A stretch of 64,000 nucleotides of DNA from Butyricicoccus pullicaecorum (GCA_018366035.1 JAGZIW010000011.1:1-64000); one strand, 5' to 3'. Numbered from the stretch's first letter, positions 25,619 through 34,871 are shown. Program-made: numbers and translations. Notes: a model not told the origin generated them from the sequence alone.

Positions 25619-25996
25619 ATGGTTCAAACGAAACAACGTCAGCTGATTATAAGAGCCGTTCGCGAGAGCAATCGTCACCCAACTGCGGACGAAATCTTTC
25701 AGACGATTCGTTGTAAGCTGCCAAGCATTTCTCTGGCAACTGTATACCGCAATCTGAATCTTCTGGCTGAGCGTGGCGAAATCCGTAAACTGTCCATGCC
25801 CGCTATGCCAGATCGTTTTGACTGGAAGCTGGAGCCGCACGATCATCTTATGTGTAATTCCTGTAATCAGGTATTTGATTTTTATTTGTCTACTGACCTG
25901 AAAAGTCAAATTTCACAGTCTTGTGGTGATGCACAAATAGACGGCTATGTGCTTGTCGCACATGGAATCTGTCCTCATTGCCGCTCCTTATCCTAA
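25619..25996 (+). CDS. Fur family transcriptional regulator (PerR-like)
   Basis: A 125-residue metalloregulator: N-terminal winged helix with HPTADEIFQTIRCK and ISLATVYRNLNLL, then a metal-binding dimer domain with HDHLMCNSCNQV and a C-terminal HGICPHC. The two CxxC pairs are the structural zinc site of PerR/Fur proteins. The ATG follows AGGAGA by six bases. Whether it senses iron, peroxide or another metal cannot be decided by eye; the short C-terminus and two CxxC pairs favour PerR-like. Confidence 0.88.
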   Translation: MVQTKQRQLIIRAVRESNRHPTADEIFQTIRCKLPSISLATVYRNLNLLAERGEIRKLSMPAMPDRFDWKLEPHDHLMCNSCNQVFDFYLSTDLKSQISQSCGDAQIDGYVLVAHGICPHCRSLS

Positions 25997-26003
25997 AGCA
26001 AAG

Positions 26004-26034
26004 TGCCGCCCAAAAGGGCGGTATTTTCTTTTGC
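26004..26034 (+). terminator. Terminator of the Fur-family gene
   Basis: CCGCCC-AAAA-GGGCGG hairpin followed by a T-rich tract. Confidence 0.7.
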
Positions 26035-26090
26035 CAAAAAATATTTACCTCTGTGTGCAAAGCTCTGGCACATTGGCTTTTCTGAGCAGC

Positions 26091-26120
26091 AAAAAAGTGA
26101 GGACAATGCCTCACTTTTTT
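26091..26120. terminator. Bidirectional terminator
   Basis: AAAAAAGTGAGG and CCTCACTTTTTT form a perfect stem; it sits just after the leftward chemoreceptor gene. Confidence 0.85.
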
Positions 26121-26154
26121 ATACACAATTACTGTGATACGTTTGAAATTCCTG

Positions 26155-28146
26155 TTACTTAGTTCGGAATTTTCCAACCAAATGGTTCATAGTGTGTGCC
26201 TGACCGGAAAGCTGCTCACTGGTTGCAGCACTCTCCTCTGCTGTTGCCGAGTTCGACTGCACAACATGAGAAATCTTTTCCACACCATCTGAAATGTATC
26301 CAATCTCAACCACCTGTTCTTCAGACAGCCGTACAATATCCTCAATGATGGTGGTAACTTGATTTGCAGTATCTACGACCTGTTGCAGGGACTGCTCTGT
26401 CTCATGTGCAATGCGAGTTCCATCTGAAACAGCCGACATGGAAGATTCAATCAGGGCTGTGGTATGGCTTGCAGCCTCTGCACTCTTGGACGCAAGATTT
26501 CGGACTTCATCTGCAACGACAGCAAAGCCCTTGCCCGCTGTACCCGCTCTTGCCGCCTCAACCGCTGCATTGAGTGCCAAAATATTGGTTTGGAATGCAA
26601 TATCCTCAATTGTCTTAATAATTTTTCCAATTTGTTCGGAGGAATCATTGATGCGAGACATTGCCTCTACCATTTGATGCATATGCTGATTGCTTTCTTC
26701 AAGCTTTTCTGCAACCTCCATTGTGATTTTGCTTGCAGAAGTACATTCGGACGCATTATTTTGTGTTACAGAAGAAACCTGCTGGATACGGGTCACAAGC
26801 TGATCTACCTGCTCATTCTGCTCCACAGCACCACCAGCCAAAAGCTGTGCACCATGTGCAACCTGTGTTGAGCCGGCTGCAACCTGATCAGCTGCCATAC
26901 GGATCCCACCAATGGTTTCATTCATATTTTCTAATATGTTTTCAATAGAGATTCGAATCCGGTCAAAGTCTCCTTGATAACTACAATGGGACTCCATAGT
27001 CAGATTTCCGTCAGCCATTCCATCTAAAATAGTCGAAATTTCTCCAATAATTTCACCCAGATATTGAACTGTTTCATTGAATACCGTTCCGAGCTCACCA
27101 ATTTCATCATTTGTTTTGACATCTACATGGATAGCCAGATCTCCTTCGATCATCTGACGGGCTGCCCGCACAACCCCATGAATAGGTTCCAGACTTTTCT
27201 TCAGCATCCAAATAATAATACTGATGCCGACAACCAAAGCCAATAAGAATATCGCTGAGCTGATAACCGCCTGACGGAAAAGTTCCCCAGAAATAATTTG
27301 GCGCGGATATACCAAGCCAATGGTCCACCCGCTATTCTGTTCCTTTACTCCCAAAGAATACTTATCTTCTCCATCAAAATCCTGATAAAGCTTTGGCGTT
27401 GCAGAAGCGGTAACCTCAGTTAAAATTTCCGAATTATTGATATCGGACGCCAAGGTCATTTGGTCCTTTTTAGGCTGATATCCGTCATTGATATGGCTCA
27501 AAATATGCTGCTCCTGATCCAGCAAGAATATGTAAGAGCCATCTTCTGCCGAGTACTTGTCAAAAATCGACATAATGCTGTCGATGCGCAAATCGCGGGC
27601 TACGATGCCAACCAACGTACCATTTTCCATGAGCGGCTTTGACATTGTAATAATCATTTGCCCAGTAGATATATCAATGTATGGCGCAGAAATATTCATA
27701 CCGCCCTTCGCAACTGCATCTTTATAATAACTCTGTGCAGTTGCATCATATCCCTCTGATGGGATAAAGCCATCGCCCGAAATTACTTTCTTTGTCGGAC
27801 TGACAAAATAGTCTGTTATCACACCATAGTCCACACCGTGCTTGGTTGAAAGCGCTACCTGATGCATAATTGCGGCATCTGTACGTGCAGCAGAGGGAAT
27901 TGCCAAGATTTGTTCTCCCAGCTGTTCCAGCTGATCCATACGCAATTGTGTCCAACTATGCACTTCTGATTCATAATATTCTACAACAGATGACATTTGG
28001 GTATTCATGTTTTCATACATTACCTGTCGCGTCATCACAAAGTTTCCCAGATAAATCAGGATAACTGAAACAATAAATACAGCACTAATCAAGGCCATCA
28101 TCTTCTTTACCAATGATCCTTGACGTTTTGATATATTCTTCCGCAA
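26155..28146 (-). CDS. Methyl-accepting chemotaxis protein with Cache sensor
   Basis: A 663-residue chemoreceptor: a transmembrane helix near residues 17-37, an extracellular double-Cache type sensor (about 40-285; DYGVITDYFVSPTKK, SYYKDAVAKGG, GTLVGIVARDLRI), a second helix (about 290-311), a HAMP domain, and a cytoplasmic signalling domain whose tip reads IAFQTNILALNAAVEAARAG. There is no C-terminal CheR-binding pentapeptide. It signals to CheA/CheW, which are not in this window. The ligand is unknown; amino acids or carboxylates are usual for this sensor class. Confidence 0.93.
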   Translation of the reverse strand: MRKNISKRQGSLVKKMMALISAVFIVSVILIYLGNFVMTRQVMYENMNTQMSSVVEYYESEVHSWTQLRMDQLEQLGEQILAIPSAARTDAAIMHQVALSTKHGVDYGVITDYFVSPTKKVISGDGFIPSEGYDATAQSYYKDAVAKGGMNISAPYIDISTGQMIITMSKPLMENGTLVGIVARDLRIDSIMSIFDKYSAEDGSYIFLLDQEQHILSHINDGYQPKKDQMTLASDINNSEILTEVTASATPKLYQDFDGEDKYSLGVKEQNSGWTIGLVYPRQIISGELFRQAVISSAIFLLALVVGISIIIWMLKKSLEPIHGVVRAARQMIEGDLAIHVDVKTNDEIGELGTVFNETVQYLGEIIGEISTILDGMADGNLTMESHCSYQGDFDRIRISIENILENMNETIGGIRMAADQVAAGSTQVAHGAQLLAGGAVEQNEQVDQLVTRIQQVSSVTQNNASECTSASKITMEVAEKLEESNQHMHQMVEAMSRINDSSEQIGKIIKTIEDIAFQTNILALNAAVEAARAGTAGKGFAVVADEVRNLASKSAEAASHTTALIESSMSAVSDGTRIAHETEQSLQQVVDTANQVTTIIEDIVRLSEEQVVEIGYISDGVEKISHVVQSNSATAEESAATSEQLSGQAHTMNHLVGKFRTK

Positions 28147-28362
28147 AGCAATTCCTCCTACTTAAATCAATTTCGAAAAGATAATATATCCTTCCTCGAC
28201 CGGAAACCTGATAATCTGCGCACCGGTGTATATTCATGCATTATTATATTTCAAGCCTGTGTATTTTTCAACAAAATCTCACAATATTTTTTAGACAATT
28301 TTATGATTTTCAAGGTGATGCCTTTTTGTTCATTATGCTAAAAACTTAGGTCTAAAAGTAAA

Positions 28363-28395
28363 CAACCGGAAACTGCAACAGCTTCCGGTTATTTC
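28363..28395 (-). terminator. Terminator of the second chemoreceptor gene
   Basis: AACCGGAA and TTCCGGTT form an 8-bp stem just behind the stop; on the minus strand T-rich sequence follows. Confidence 0.65.
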
Positions 28396-28421
28396 TATGA
28401 AAACGTTTCATCTATTTACTT

Positions 28422-30131
28422 TTATTCTGCTGTCTGCTCAGCTTGCTTATCTCTCGCACGCAGCCGGAAAGAGCTTGCCATTCTTTGCAGCTGAATGGAC
28501 TGCGCATGCAGTTCCTCTGCTGCCGCTGCACCTTCTTCCGCTGTTGCCGTATTGCTCTGTACCACAGAAGAAATACGGTCAATATTATTCGCGATTTCGC
28601 TGAACTGATAGGACAGTGCCTGATAAGAGTTCACGATTCCCTCCACAGAATGTACCACTGTTTCTGTATCGGCTGCGGCACTTCCCAACAGTGCTGCAGT
28701 CGAATCTGCAATCCCACGTCCATTTGCTACTGCTGCAACCGAGGACTCAATCAAGCTGGTGGTATTCTGTACGGCTTCTGAGGTGATTGCTGCCAAAGAC
28801 CGCACCTCATCTGCAACAACGGCAAAGCCCCTGCCTGCAGCACCGGCTCTCGCTGCCTCCACAGCAGCGTTCAGTGCCAGAATATTGGTCTGGAAAGCAA
28901 TATCTTCGATATTTTTAATAATCTTACGAATTTGCTCAGACTTATCCGAGATATCACTCATTGCCTCGAGCATTCTGCCCATTTCCTGATTGCTGCTCAA
29001 AATCTCCTTGCTGATTTCTCCCAGATTGCTGCAAATATTGACCGCCTGTTCAAAACCATCAGAAGCCTCTACCGATAGCTTAATTACCGAATTTGACAAG
29101 TCATCTACGGTATCTGCCTGATCGGTTGCCCCCTGTGCCAACGCCTGTGCACCATTAGAAACCTGATCTGCACCGATAGAAACCTGTGTTGAAGAATCGC
29201 CCAAACGATAGAATATCAAATTCATAGAATCCAGAATGGCATTGAGTGCAACCATAATGGGTGCAAAATCTCCATGGTATTCCATTGTAGTATGCAAATC
29301 CATATTGCCCTGTGCCATACCCACCAAAATACGTGAGATATCGTCAATATAGCTTTTGAGTTCATTCTTGGTATAGTGGATATCACCAATGAGCATGCCA
29401 ATTTCCGAGGAGTCCTCCTCCAAATTAAACTCTGAGGAAAGGTTTCCTGCTGCAATCGCACGCATTTCATTCTGGATCGACTGAATTGGGCGAATGACCT
29501 TGCGATATACCGCTATATAGTTGATAAGCTGCATGACAACAATAATGGCAATCATCAAATAGACGAATCCATTGAGCACCTGACGTACCTGCTCCATACG
29601 CGCAATGTTGTCTGACAGACGTATATCCAGATCATCTAAAAATTTTGTCTGTAATGTACGAAGCCGTGCAAGCGATTCCTCATACTCACGACCATAAACA
29701 TACAACATAGCCATATCCGTTCTATGTGCCCCAGCCAGCTGCATCGCTGCCTTTTCCAGCGGAACAAGCATATTGGATATATTCGCCATGTCATTGATTG
29801 TTTTTTGTTCCGAGTCCGTAATGCCGATTTGTTTTAAGCCCTCCAGACCTCTGTCTCGATTGCGGTCTGTCTCTAGTTCCTTCATATACGCATCATAGTA
29901 TTCCTGCTTTGACGTGGCAGCATATCCACGCGCCGCATCTGTCAAATTGGACGAACCCTCAACGTACATTTCCGCGTATTGAGTGAGTTGATGACGCTCC
30001 TCATTGACCTGTGCAATCTTCCCTACATAACGTGCATTTACAAAAAACATCAGTGCAATGCCCGCCAAAAGTACAATCGAACCGACATTTAGGATACGAA
30101 CCAACGTCGATTGCTTCATTGCCTTTTTCAT
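28422..30131 (-). CDS. Methyl-accepting chemotaxis protein with helical-bundle sensor
   Basis: A 569-residue chemoreceptor. The helix near residues 12-32 leads into an all-helical periplasmic domain of about 150 residues (four-helix-bundle type), followed by a second helix near 190-210, HAMP and the signalling domain with IAFQTNILALNAAVEAARAG. The signalling half is close to that of the receptor at 51554-53632. It is not in an operon with the neighbouring receptor: about 275 bp and a terminator separate them. Confidence 0.92.
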   Translation of the reverse strand: MKKAMKQSTLVRILNVGSIVLLAGIALMFFVNARYVGKIAQVNEERHQLTQYAEMYVEGSSNLTDAARGYAATSKQEYYDAYMKELETDRNRDRGLEGLKQIGITDSEQKTINDMANISNMLVPLEKAAMQLAGAHRTDMAMLYVYGREYEESLARLRTLQTKFLDDLDIRLSDNIARMEQVRQVLNGFVYLMIAIIVVMQLINYIAVYRKVIRPIQSIQNEMRAIAAGNLSSEFNLEEDSSEIGMLIGDIHYTKNELKSYIDDISRILVGMAQGNMDLHTTMEYHGDFAPIMVALNAILDSMNLIFYRLGDSSTQVSIGADQVSNGAQALAQGATDQADTVDDLSNSVIKLSVEASDGFEQAVNICSNLGEISKEILSSNQEMGRMLEAMSDISDKSEQIRKIIKNIEDIAFQTNILALNAAVEAARAGAAGRGFAVVADEVRSLAAITSEAVQNTTSLIESSVAAVANGRGIADSTAALLGSAAADTETVVHSVEGIVNSYQALSYQFSEIANNIDRISSVVQSNTATAEEGAAAAEELHAQSIQLQRMASSFRLRARDKQAEQTAE

Positions 30132-30303
30132 GTTTGTCCTCCATCTCCTGTTTCTCTTGCCCTACATCTTATTTTGCCAACTACTCTTTATTATACAAAA
30201 TAAACAAGCATGAAACAAGCATTTCGTCTCATTATTTTCCTTATTGTCCAATTTTTATCTTTAGAAAGATGATTTTTTGATAGAGGTACAGTACTGTCTG
30301 ATT

Positions 30304-30759
30304 TTACACGGAATGAGATTCTTTTTTGCCAATCTTATGCGGTCTGCCGCCATCATAGAGCTCTTGACGAATGGCAGAAAACATATTTTCTGCCATAGAC
30401 AGATACTGCCTGCATGCACGCTCATCAATCATGACCGGCAAATCTGTCGGGTAACGTGTTTCAATGTAAAGGTTATTGAGCGCAGCACTTTCATCTAGCC
30501 ACTCCGTAAACATTTCATCACAGGCAACCGCCTGCCGGCACAAATACGTTAAATTATGCCCGTCAAAATGCCGTCCTGTCTTAAACAGGAGATATCCCTT
30601 GAGTGCCTTTTCAATCGCCTGCTGGCAATGAAACGCAATATTACATTCATCTCCATTCCAAGTGATCAAAATACGTGCAGTCTGTAAATCCAACAGTGCT
30701 TTATCCAGCCATTTATAATAATAAAGGCTGTCCCTGCCACCTTTACGTCCTCTGCTCAT
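30304..30759 (-). CDS. HEPN domain protein
   Basis: A 151-residue helical protein with the HEPN pattern: an N-terminal helix with KALLDLQTARIL, then NIAFHCQQAIEKALKGYLL, GHNLTYLC and YIETRYP. HEPN proteins pair with minimal nucleotidyltransferases; some are RNases with an R-x4-6-H motif. An R-x4-H string (RHFDGH) is present, but its place ahead of GHNL is not clearly the catalytic one. The ATG at 30759 lies 17 bp inside the end of the MNT gene with AAAGGA upstream; an in-frame start 16 codons earlier is less likely. It is the last gene of the operon. Confidence 0.8.
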   Translation of the reverse strand: MSRGRKGGRDSLYYYKWLDKALLDLQTARILITWNGDECNIAFHCQQAIEKALKGYLLFKTGRHFDGHNLTYLCRQAVACDEMFTEWLDESAALNNLYIETRYPTDLPVMIDERACRQYLSMAENMFSAIRQELYDGGRPHKIGKKESHSV

Positions 30760-31051
30760 ATAATACCCGTCCTTTCCGTGCAATCCATGCTGCATAGCTG
30801 GTTGCATCTGTAAGCAGTTCCTGCCACTCTTCTACGGTATACAGCGTCAGGTTGATTGGGACATCTGCCGGAACGGATAAATACAATTTGTGCTGCAAAT
30901 TATGCTTGTCAGTTCCATCAGGAACCACAATGCACAGACTCGCTGCCTTGAGCTTATCCGTTGCAAGGGTACGCTTCTCACCATACAAAATAATTTGCTT
31001 TGGTGTGCAGCTCTCCTCAATGATTTTGACAACCTCATTTGGGAATTCCAT
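30743..31051 (-). CDS. Degenerate minimal nucleotidyltransferase (HEPN partner)
   Basis: A 102-residue protein that looks like an MNT domain: an N-terminal helix (VVKIIEESC), then PKQIILYG leading where the catalytic GSRARG loop should be, and a strand (SLCIVVP) where the metal aspartates should be. The loop reads GEKRTLATDK and the D-x-D pair is missing, so nucleotidyl transfer is unlikely. The ATG at 31051 follows AAGGAGG. It overlaps the HEPN gene and follows the thioesterase by 23 bp. As a partner it may only bind and hold HEPN. Confidence 0.6.
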   Translation of the reverse strand: MEFPNEVVKIIEESCTPKQIILYGEKRTLATDKLKAASLCIVVPDGTDKHNLQHKLYLSVPADVPINLTLYTVEEWQELLTDATSYAAWIARKGRVLYEQRT

Positions 31052-31074
31052 AACGATACCTCCTTCCCCAAAAA

Positions 31075-31803
31075 TTATCTGTCTTGTGAAAGTCTGCCAA
31101 ATGTACCAGCCGACTGAAATTTTACACAGCCATCTGATGCTCCACACACCGAAAAGTTATCCTGCGTACGCGCTGCGCAAAGCTCCAACTTGGCATGCGG
31201 CGGGGTCTCAGCCGTATAATTTATCTGTATCGACCGTACAAAATCGTTTTCTCCAAGATCCAATGTGTCCGACACCAGTTCTGCAATCCTTACATTATTC
31301 AAGTGATGGTTGATATCCAAATCCGAATATGTCACCTGATGCGCGTGATGGAAAGGCAGCGCTTCACAGTCCAGCTTGCTCGGCATCGGCATGGTATCTC
31401 GCTCTGCGCAAACATAGTCTGCCGCTGCCGGAACAGTTGCCGGACGAAGGATCCGGTGGGTCTGCGGGTCTAAAATGACCCAAGAAGAAATGGCACGTCC
31501 AACAGGCTCTCCATGTACTGCAAACGCAAAGGCACGCAGCCAGCTGGCCCCCTTGATACCGGCGCACCATGTCGATACCTGCACGATATCATAGGGCACA
31601 AGCGGGCGCTCAAACTCTGCATGGATTCGCGAAAGCACCCAAATTGCAGACAGCGCACCGCTGTCCAAATGCGCCATATGTGCATGTACCGTTGCAGCGT
31701 CCTGCATGAAATCAAAATATGCGGCTGGACGTGCGACCCCGCGCCAGTCAATATGGCTGTATGTCAGCTCATAGGATTTGACAAATACCGCTTCCATTTT
31801 CAT
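31075..31803 (-). CDS. Acyl-ACP thioesterase
   Basis: A 242-residue protein with two hot-dog domains. The first starts YELTYSHIDWRGVARPAAYFDFMQDAA; the second holds TYSDLDINHHLNNVRI, the conserved D-x-N-x-H-x-N-N motif of the FatA/FatB-like family. It releases fatty acids from acyl carrier protein. The first ATG is close behind an AAGGGCGG site, and the third codon (ATG) is an equally good start. It lies between the GHL10 gene (7 bp upstream) and the MNT gene. Confidence 0.9.
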   Translation of the reverse strand: MKMEAVFVKSYELTYSHIDWRGVARPAAYFDFMQDAATVHAHMAHLDSGALSAIWVLSRIHAEFERPLVPYDIVQVSTWCAGIKGASWLRAFAFAVHGEPVGRAISSWVILDPQTHRILRPATVPAAADYVCAERDTMPMPSKLDCEALPFHHAHQVTYSDLDINHHLNNVRIAELVSDTLDLGENDFVRSIQINYTAETPPHAKLELCAARTQDNFSVCGASDGCVKFQSAGTFGRLSQDR

Positions 31804-31810
31804 ACCGCCC

Positions 31811-33088
31811 TTACTGAATCATAGACAGCAGGAACTGTCCCAAAATCTGTGAGAAACTTTGGGGCTCCAAACTGCCTGTTTCCTGCTGCACTTGTGTATC
31901 CGCTGCATACCATGCAGTCAAACGATCCGCCAGACCAGAAACCGCAGGAATAGAACCATATCTAAAAAAGACACAGCCACTTACATTTTGCTTATCCTTT
32001 AAGTAATCCATGCTGGCAAATAATGGGTCTGTGGTTTTCCATACGCCTACCGGATCATCTGCACAGCGATATGCGCCCATTCCAATATAAAGCTTTACAT
32101 CTTTTCCCTTGACTGCCTGATCCCACCAGTCCCCCAAGGTTGCAAAGTCTGCCAATTTATGTCCAATTTCCCAATAAATTTGTGGAATGATATAGTCTAC
32201 CAGACCATTTTCAATCCAGTACAAGCTGTCAGCATAATTACTCGCATAATGCTCACTGCCATTCGTGTTGGAACCGCGCGGGTCGGTAGATTGATTTGCC
32301 CAAATACCCGATGGGCTGATCCCAAACTCGATTTCTTTGTTGACCTGATGCAGCTCCGTATCCAACTGACGTATCAGCTGATTGACGTTATCTCGGCGCC
32401 AGTCTGCAATATCAGAAAACCCTTTTCCATAGGTTTCATAGGTTTTGCTGTCCGGAAAATCCTTCCCCGGATAAAAATAGTCGTCCATGTGCAGTCCATC
32501 AATATCATAATTTTGTGCGATTTCTACTGCGCCCTGTACAACCAAATCCCGCACCTCCGGCAAGCCGGGGTCAAAATAGTAATTGCCATCTGTATATTGA
32601 ACAGTCCATTCCGGATTCTTCTTTGCCGGATGTGTGCTCACGAGACTGTCCCATTCCGCCTGCTTGCCTTTGGTGATTCGATAGGGGTTGATCCACGCAT
32701 GCAGTTCCAGACCGCGCTTATGCGCTGCCTCAACCCAATACGCAAGCGGATCAAAACCATTTGCCGGCTGTGTTCCCTGCTTTCCGGTCAAATACCTGCT
32801 CCAAGGAAAAACTTCTGACGGATAAAGTGCATCTGAGGACGGGCGCACCTGTAAAAACACGGCATTCAATCCCCACTTCACACAATTATCCAAAATCTCA
32901 TCTGCCTGTGCCTTCAGGATATCCGGATCAGTTGTTGGTTTCTTTGGATAATCTAAATTATACACCGAGGATACCCAGACACCACGCATCTCCTCAGAAG
33001 CCTTGGGTGTCTGTGCTGCCATAGCAGTCAATGAAAAACAGACTGTACAAGCCAATATCAATGCAATCACGCGAAAAACTCGTTTCAT
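31811..33088 (-). CDS. Secreted family 10-like glycosyl hydrolase (GHL10)
   Basis: A 425-residue protein with a signal peptide (about residues 1-24, ending TAMA) and a GHL10/DUF187 TIM barrel: EMRGVWVSSVYNLD at the start of the mature protein, NAVFLQVRPSSDALYPS, HAWINPYR, GLHMDDYFYP and GISPSGIWAN. Members act on extracellular polysaccharide or peptidoglycan-like substrates, but few are characterised. AAGGAGG precedes the ATG. It is the first gene of the operon with the thioesterase and the HEPN/MNT pair. Confidence 0.88.
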   Translation of the reverse strand: MKRVFRVIALILACTVCFSLTAMAAQTPKASEEMRGVWVSSVYNLDYPKKPTTDPDILKAQADEILDNCVKWGLNAVFLQVRPSSDALYPSEVFPWSRYLTGKQGTQPANGFDPLAYWVEAAHKRGLELHAWINPYRITKGKQAEWDSLVSTHPAKKNPEWTVQYTDGNYYFDPGLPEVRDLVVQGAVEIAQNYDIDGLHMDDYFYPGKDFPDSKTYETYGKGFSDIADWRRDNVNQLIRQLDTELHQVNKEIEFGISPSGIWANQSTDPRGSNTNGSEHYASNYADSLYWIENGLVDYIIPQIYWEIGHKLADFATLGDWWDQAVKGKDVKLYIGMGAYRCADDPVGVWKTTDPLFASMDYLKDKQNVSGCVFFRYGSIPAVSGLADRLTAWYAADTQVQQETGSLEPQSFSQILGQFLLSMIQ

Positions 33089-33225
33089 AAATCCTCCTTT
33101 GATGCTAAAAATCCCAGAACCATTCTTTCATGAATCGAAATTCCAGAATTTGGTGTGTAAAACCCCACACACCGTTCTCTTTTCTTATTATCGTATCATT
33201 GTTCCCGTTCTTTGGCAAGAGGGGC

Positions 33226-33254
33226 TTGACGTGGCTTATAAAAAATCGTATGCT
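33226..33254 (+). promoter_or_regulatory. Promoter of the pyridoxal kinase gene
   Basis: TTGACG (33226-33231), 17-bp spacer, TATGCT (33249-33254). Confidence 0.6.
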
Positions 33255-33290
33255 GAGAGCAGGACAATTCATGAGAAGGGATATAAAACC

Positions 33291-34124
33291 ATGGAGCAAA
33301 AAAAAGCATTGGTACTTCAGGATCTCTCCTGTACAGGACGCGCTGGACTGACACAGGTCATGTGCGCACTGTCTGCAATGGGGCACCAGTGTGTTCCTCT
33401 GCCTACCGCGGTATATTCGGGTCATGCAGGCATTACCGGCTTTGCAGCCGAGGATCTCACCCAATGGCTGCAACGCGCACTTGCGCATTACACAGCCCTT
33501 GACCTTCGGTTTGATGCCATACAAAGCGGATTTCTCAATACACCAGAACAGGTTGCGTGCGTGCTGCTTGCCTGTGCGCGAAAAAAGCCAGACGGTATTT
33601 TTCTGGTAGACCCTGTGATGGGAGATAACGGAAAGCTATATAAAATATGTACCCCTGCGCTCGTGCAGGAAATTCAGCGGCTGTGTGAGGCGGCGGATTT
33701 TATCACGCCCAACGTAACCGAAGCTGCTGTACTGCTGGGCTATACCCCTGATACCCTTCCGGACAATCTGGAAGATGCAAAAGACTGGGTGCACCGTCTA
33801 TGCCGCCGCTACGCGACACGCACTGTGCTTACCGGTCTCGGCGGTACAGACACCATCTGTACCCTTTGTGGACAGGAGGGGAAAGTCACAACCATAGAAA
33901 CACCCCGTATCGGCGCATACTATCCCGGAACTGGAGATTTATTCGCAGCCGTTCTTTTGGGCGGACTGCTGAAAGGAAATTCCATGGAGCACGCGGCACA
34001 AGCTGCTGCTGATTTCGTCTGTGCATGTATATCAGAAACCTACGCACAGCGGACCGATCCCAAATGGGGTGTCCTGCTAGAACCACAACTTTGGAGGTTA
34101 ACCCATGACAAACGATTTGACTGA
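33291..34124 (+). CDS. pdxY: Pyridoxal/pyridoxamine kinase
   Basis: A 277-residue ribokinase-fold enzyme that phosphorylates B6 vitamers to make pyridoxal phosphate. It shows VLQDLSCTGRAGLTQ at the start, GHAGITGF, FLVDPVMGDNGKLY, ITPNVTEAAVLLG and the anion-hole motif PGTGDLFAAVLLG. I place the start at ATG 33291 behind GAAGGG; the open frame upstream of it overlaps the promoter. The last 20 bp overlap the NuoE-like gene. Confidence 0.9.
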   Translation: MEQKKALVLQDLSCTGRAGLTQVMCALSAMGHQCVPLPTAVYSGHAGITGFAAEDLTQWLQRALAHYTALDLRFDAIQSGFLNTPEQVACVLLACARKKPDGIFLVDPVMGDNGKLYKICTPALVQEIQRLCEAADFITPNVTEAAVLLGYTPDTLPDNLEDAKDWVHRLCRRYATRTVLTGLGGTDTICTLCGQEGKVTTIETPRIGAYYPGTGDLFAAVLLGGLLKGNSMEHAAQAAADFVCACISETYAQRTDPKWGVLLEPQLWRLTHDKRFD

Positions 34125-34563
34125 AATTGTCACATATTATAAGCAAAATGGTGCACCAAGCGATCAAAGTGCTCTGCTTGCCTGTCTGCGGGAAGCGCAG
34201 GAGGCTTGCGGCGGTATGCTCGACGCACAAGCTCAGCAGGAAATTGCTTCGCTGCTTGGTGTAAAACCCAATTACCTGCAAGCCATTGCAAAACGCATTT
34301 CTGACCTCAAGCTGTCCGGTGCTGCACATACGCTGACTGTATGCACAGGTGCCAATTGCTCCCGCCGCGGCGCGGAACTCCGACGCTATTTAGAAAATGA
34401 ACTTGGTGTCCAAAATGGCAAGCCGTTCTTAAATGGTCGGTGGTTATATCGAACAGCCGGCTGTCAGCGAGCTTGCCGTACCTCTCCCAATGTTCGTATT
34501 GATGGGCAGCTTGTGACCGGTATGACACTGGAAACACTCAAAAAGCGGCTATTCGAATCTTAG
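34105..34563 (+). CDS. NuoE-like 2Fe-2S protein (NAD(P)H oxidoreductase subunit E family)
   Basis: A 152-residue protein with a helical N-terminal region and a thioredoxin-like C-terminal domain carrying the 2Fe-2S ligands CTGANC and GCQRAC. In complex I and electron-bifurcating hydrogenases or formate dehydrogenases it works beside a NuoF-like flavoprotein, but no such gene is here. It overlaps the pyridoxal kinase gene and so is translated with it. The partner is probably encoded elsewhere. Confidence 0.88.
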   Translation: MTNDLTEIVTYYKQNGAPSDQSALLACLREAQEACGGMLDAQAQQEIASLLGVKPNYLQAIAKRISDLKLSGAAHTLTVCTGANCSRRGAELRRYLENELGVQNGKPFLNGRWLYRTAGCQRACRTSPNVRIDGQLVTGMTLETLKKRLFES

Positions 34564-34569
34564 TCCTGT

Positions 34570-34605
34570 CAAAGCTCCGGTTGTTATGGCCGGAGCTTTT
34601 TATTT
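34570..34605 (+). terminator. Terminator behind the NuoE-like gene
   Basis: AAAGCTCCGG and CCGGAGCTTT form a perfect stem followed by T-rich sequence. Confidence 0.85.
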
Positions 34606-34626
34606 TATAATTTTTTATATTTTTCA

Positions 34627-34655
34627 TTGACATTCTGTCTAATAGCTGATATAAT
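34627..34655 (+). promoter_or_regulatory. Consensus promoter of tRNA-Gly
   Basis: TTGACA (34627-34632), 17-bp spacer, TATAAT (34650-34655). Confidence 0.9.
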
Positions 34656-34682
34656 AAATATCGTTCCAGCCAGACAAGACAT

Positions 34683-34758
34683 GCGGATGTAGCTCATCTG
34701 GTAGAGCGCCACCTTGCCAAGGTGGAGGTAGCGAGTTCGAGCCTCGTCATCCGCTCCA
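34683..34758 (+). tRNA. tRNA-Gly (anticodon GCC), second copy
   Basis: Identical to the tRNA-Gly at 7914-7989, including the encoded CCA. It is a single-gene unit with its own promoter and terminator. Confidence 0.96.
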
Positions 34759-34764
34759 AGAAAC

Positions 34765-34795
34765 AAAAAGCACACTTTAAAAAGTGTGCTTTTTG
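34765..34795 (+). terminator. Terminator of tRNA-Gly
   Basis: AAAAAGCACACTTT and AAAGTGTGCTTTTT form a long perfect stem. Confidence 0.85.
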
Positions 34796-34871
34796 TTTTT
34801 CCTCTTATCTTTACCCTTTATTTGATTATTTCCGCATTGATATTTTTTCGCACACTGGATATAATCGAAAT

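Noticed and set aside
26155..30131. The two adjacent chemoreceptors as a recent tandem duplication
   Set aside because: Their signalling domains are alike as in all receptors, but the sensor domains differ in fold class (Cache against helical bundle) and the intergenic regions are unrelated.
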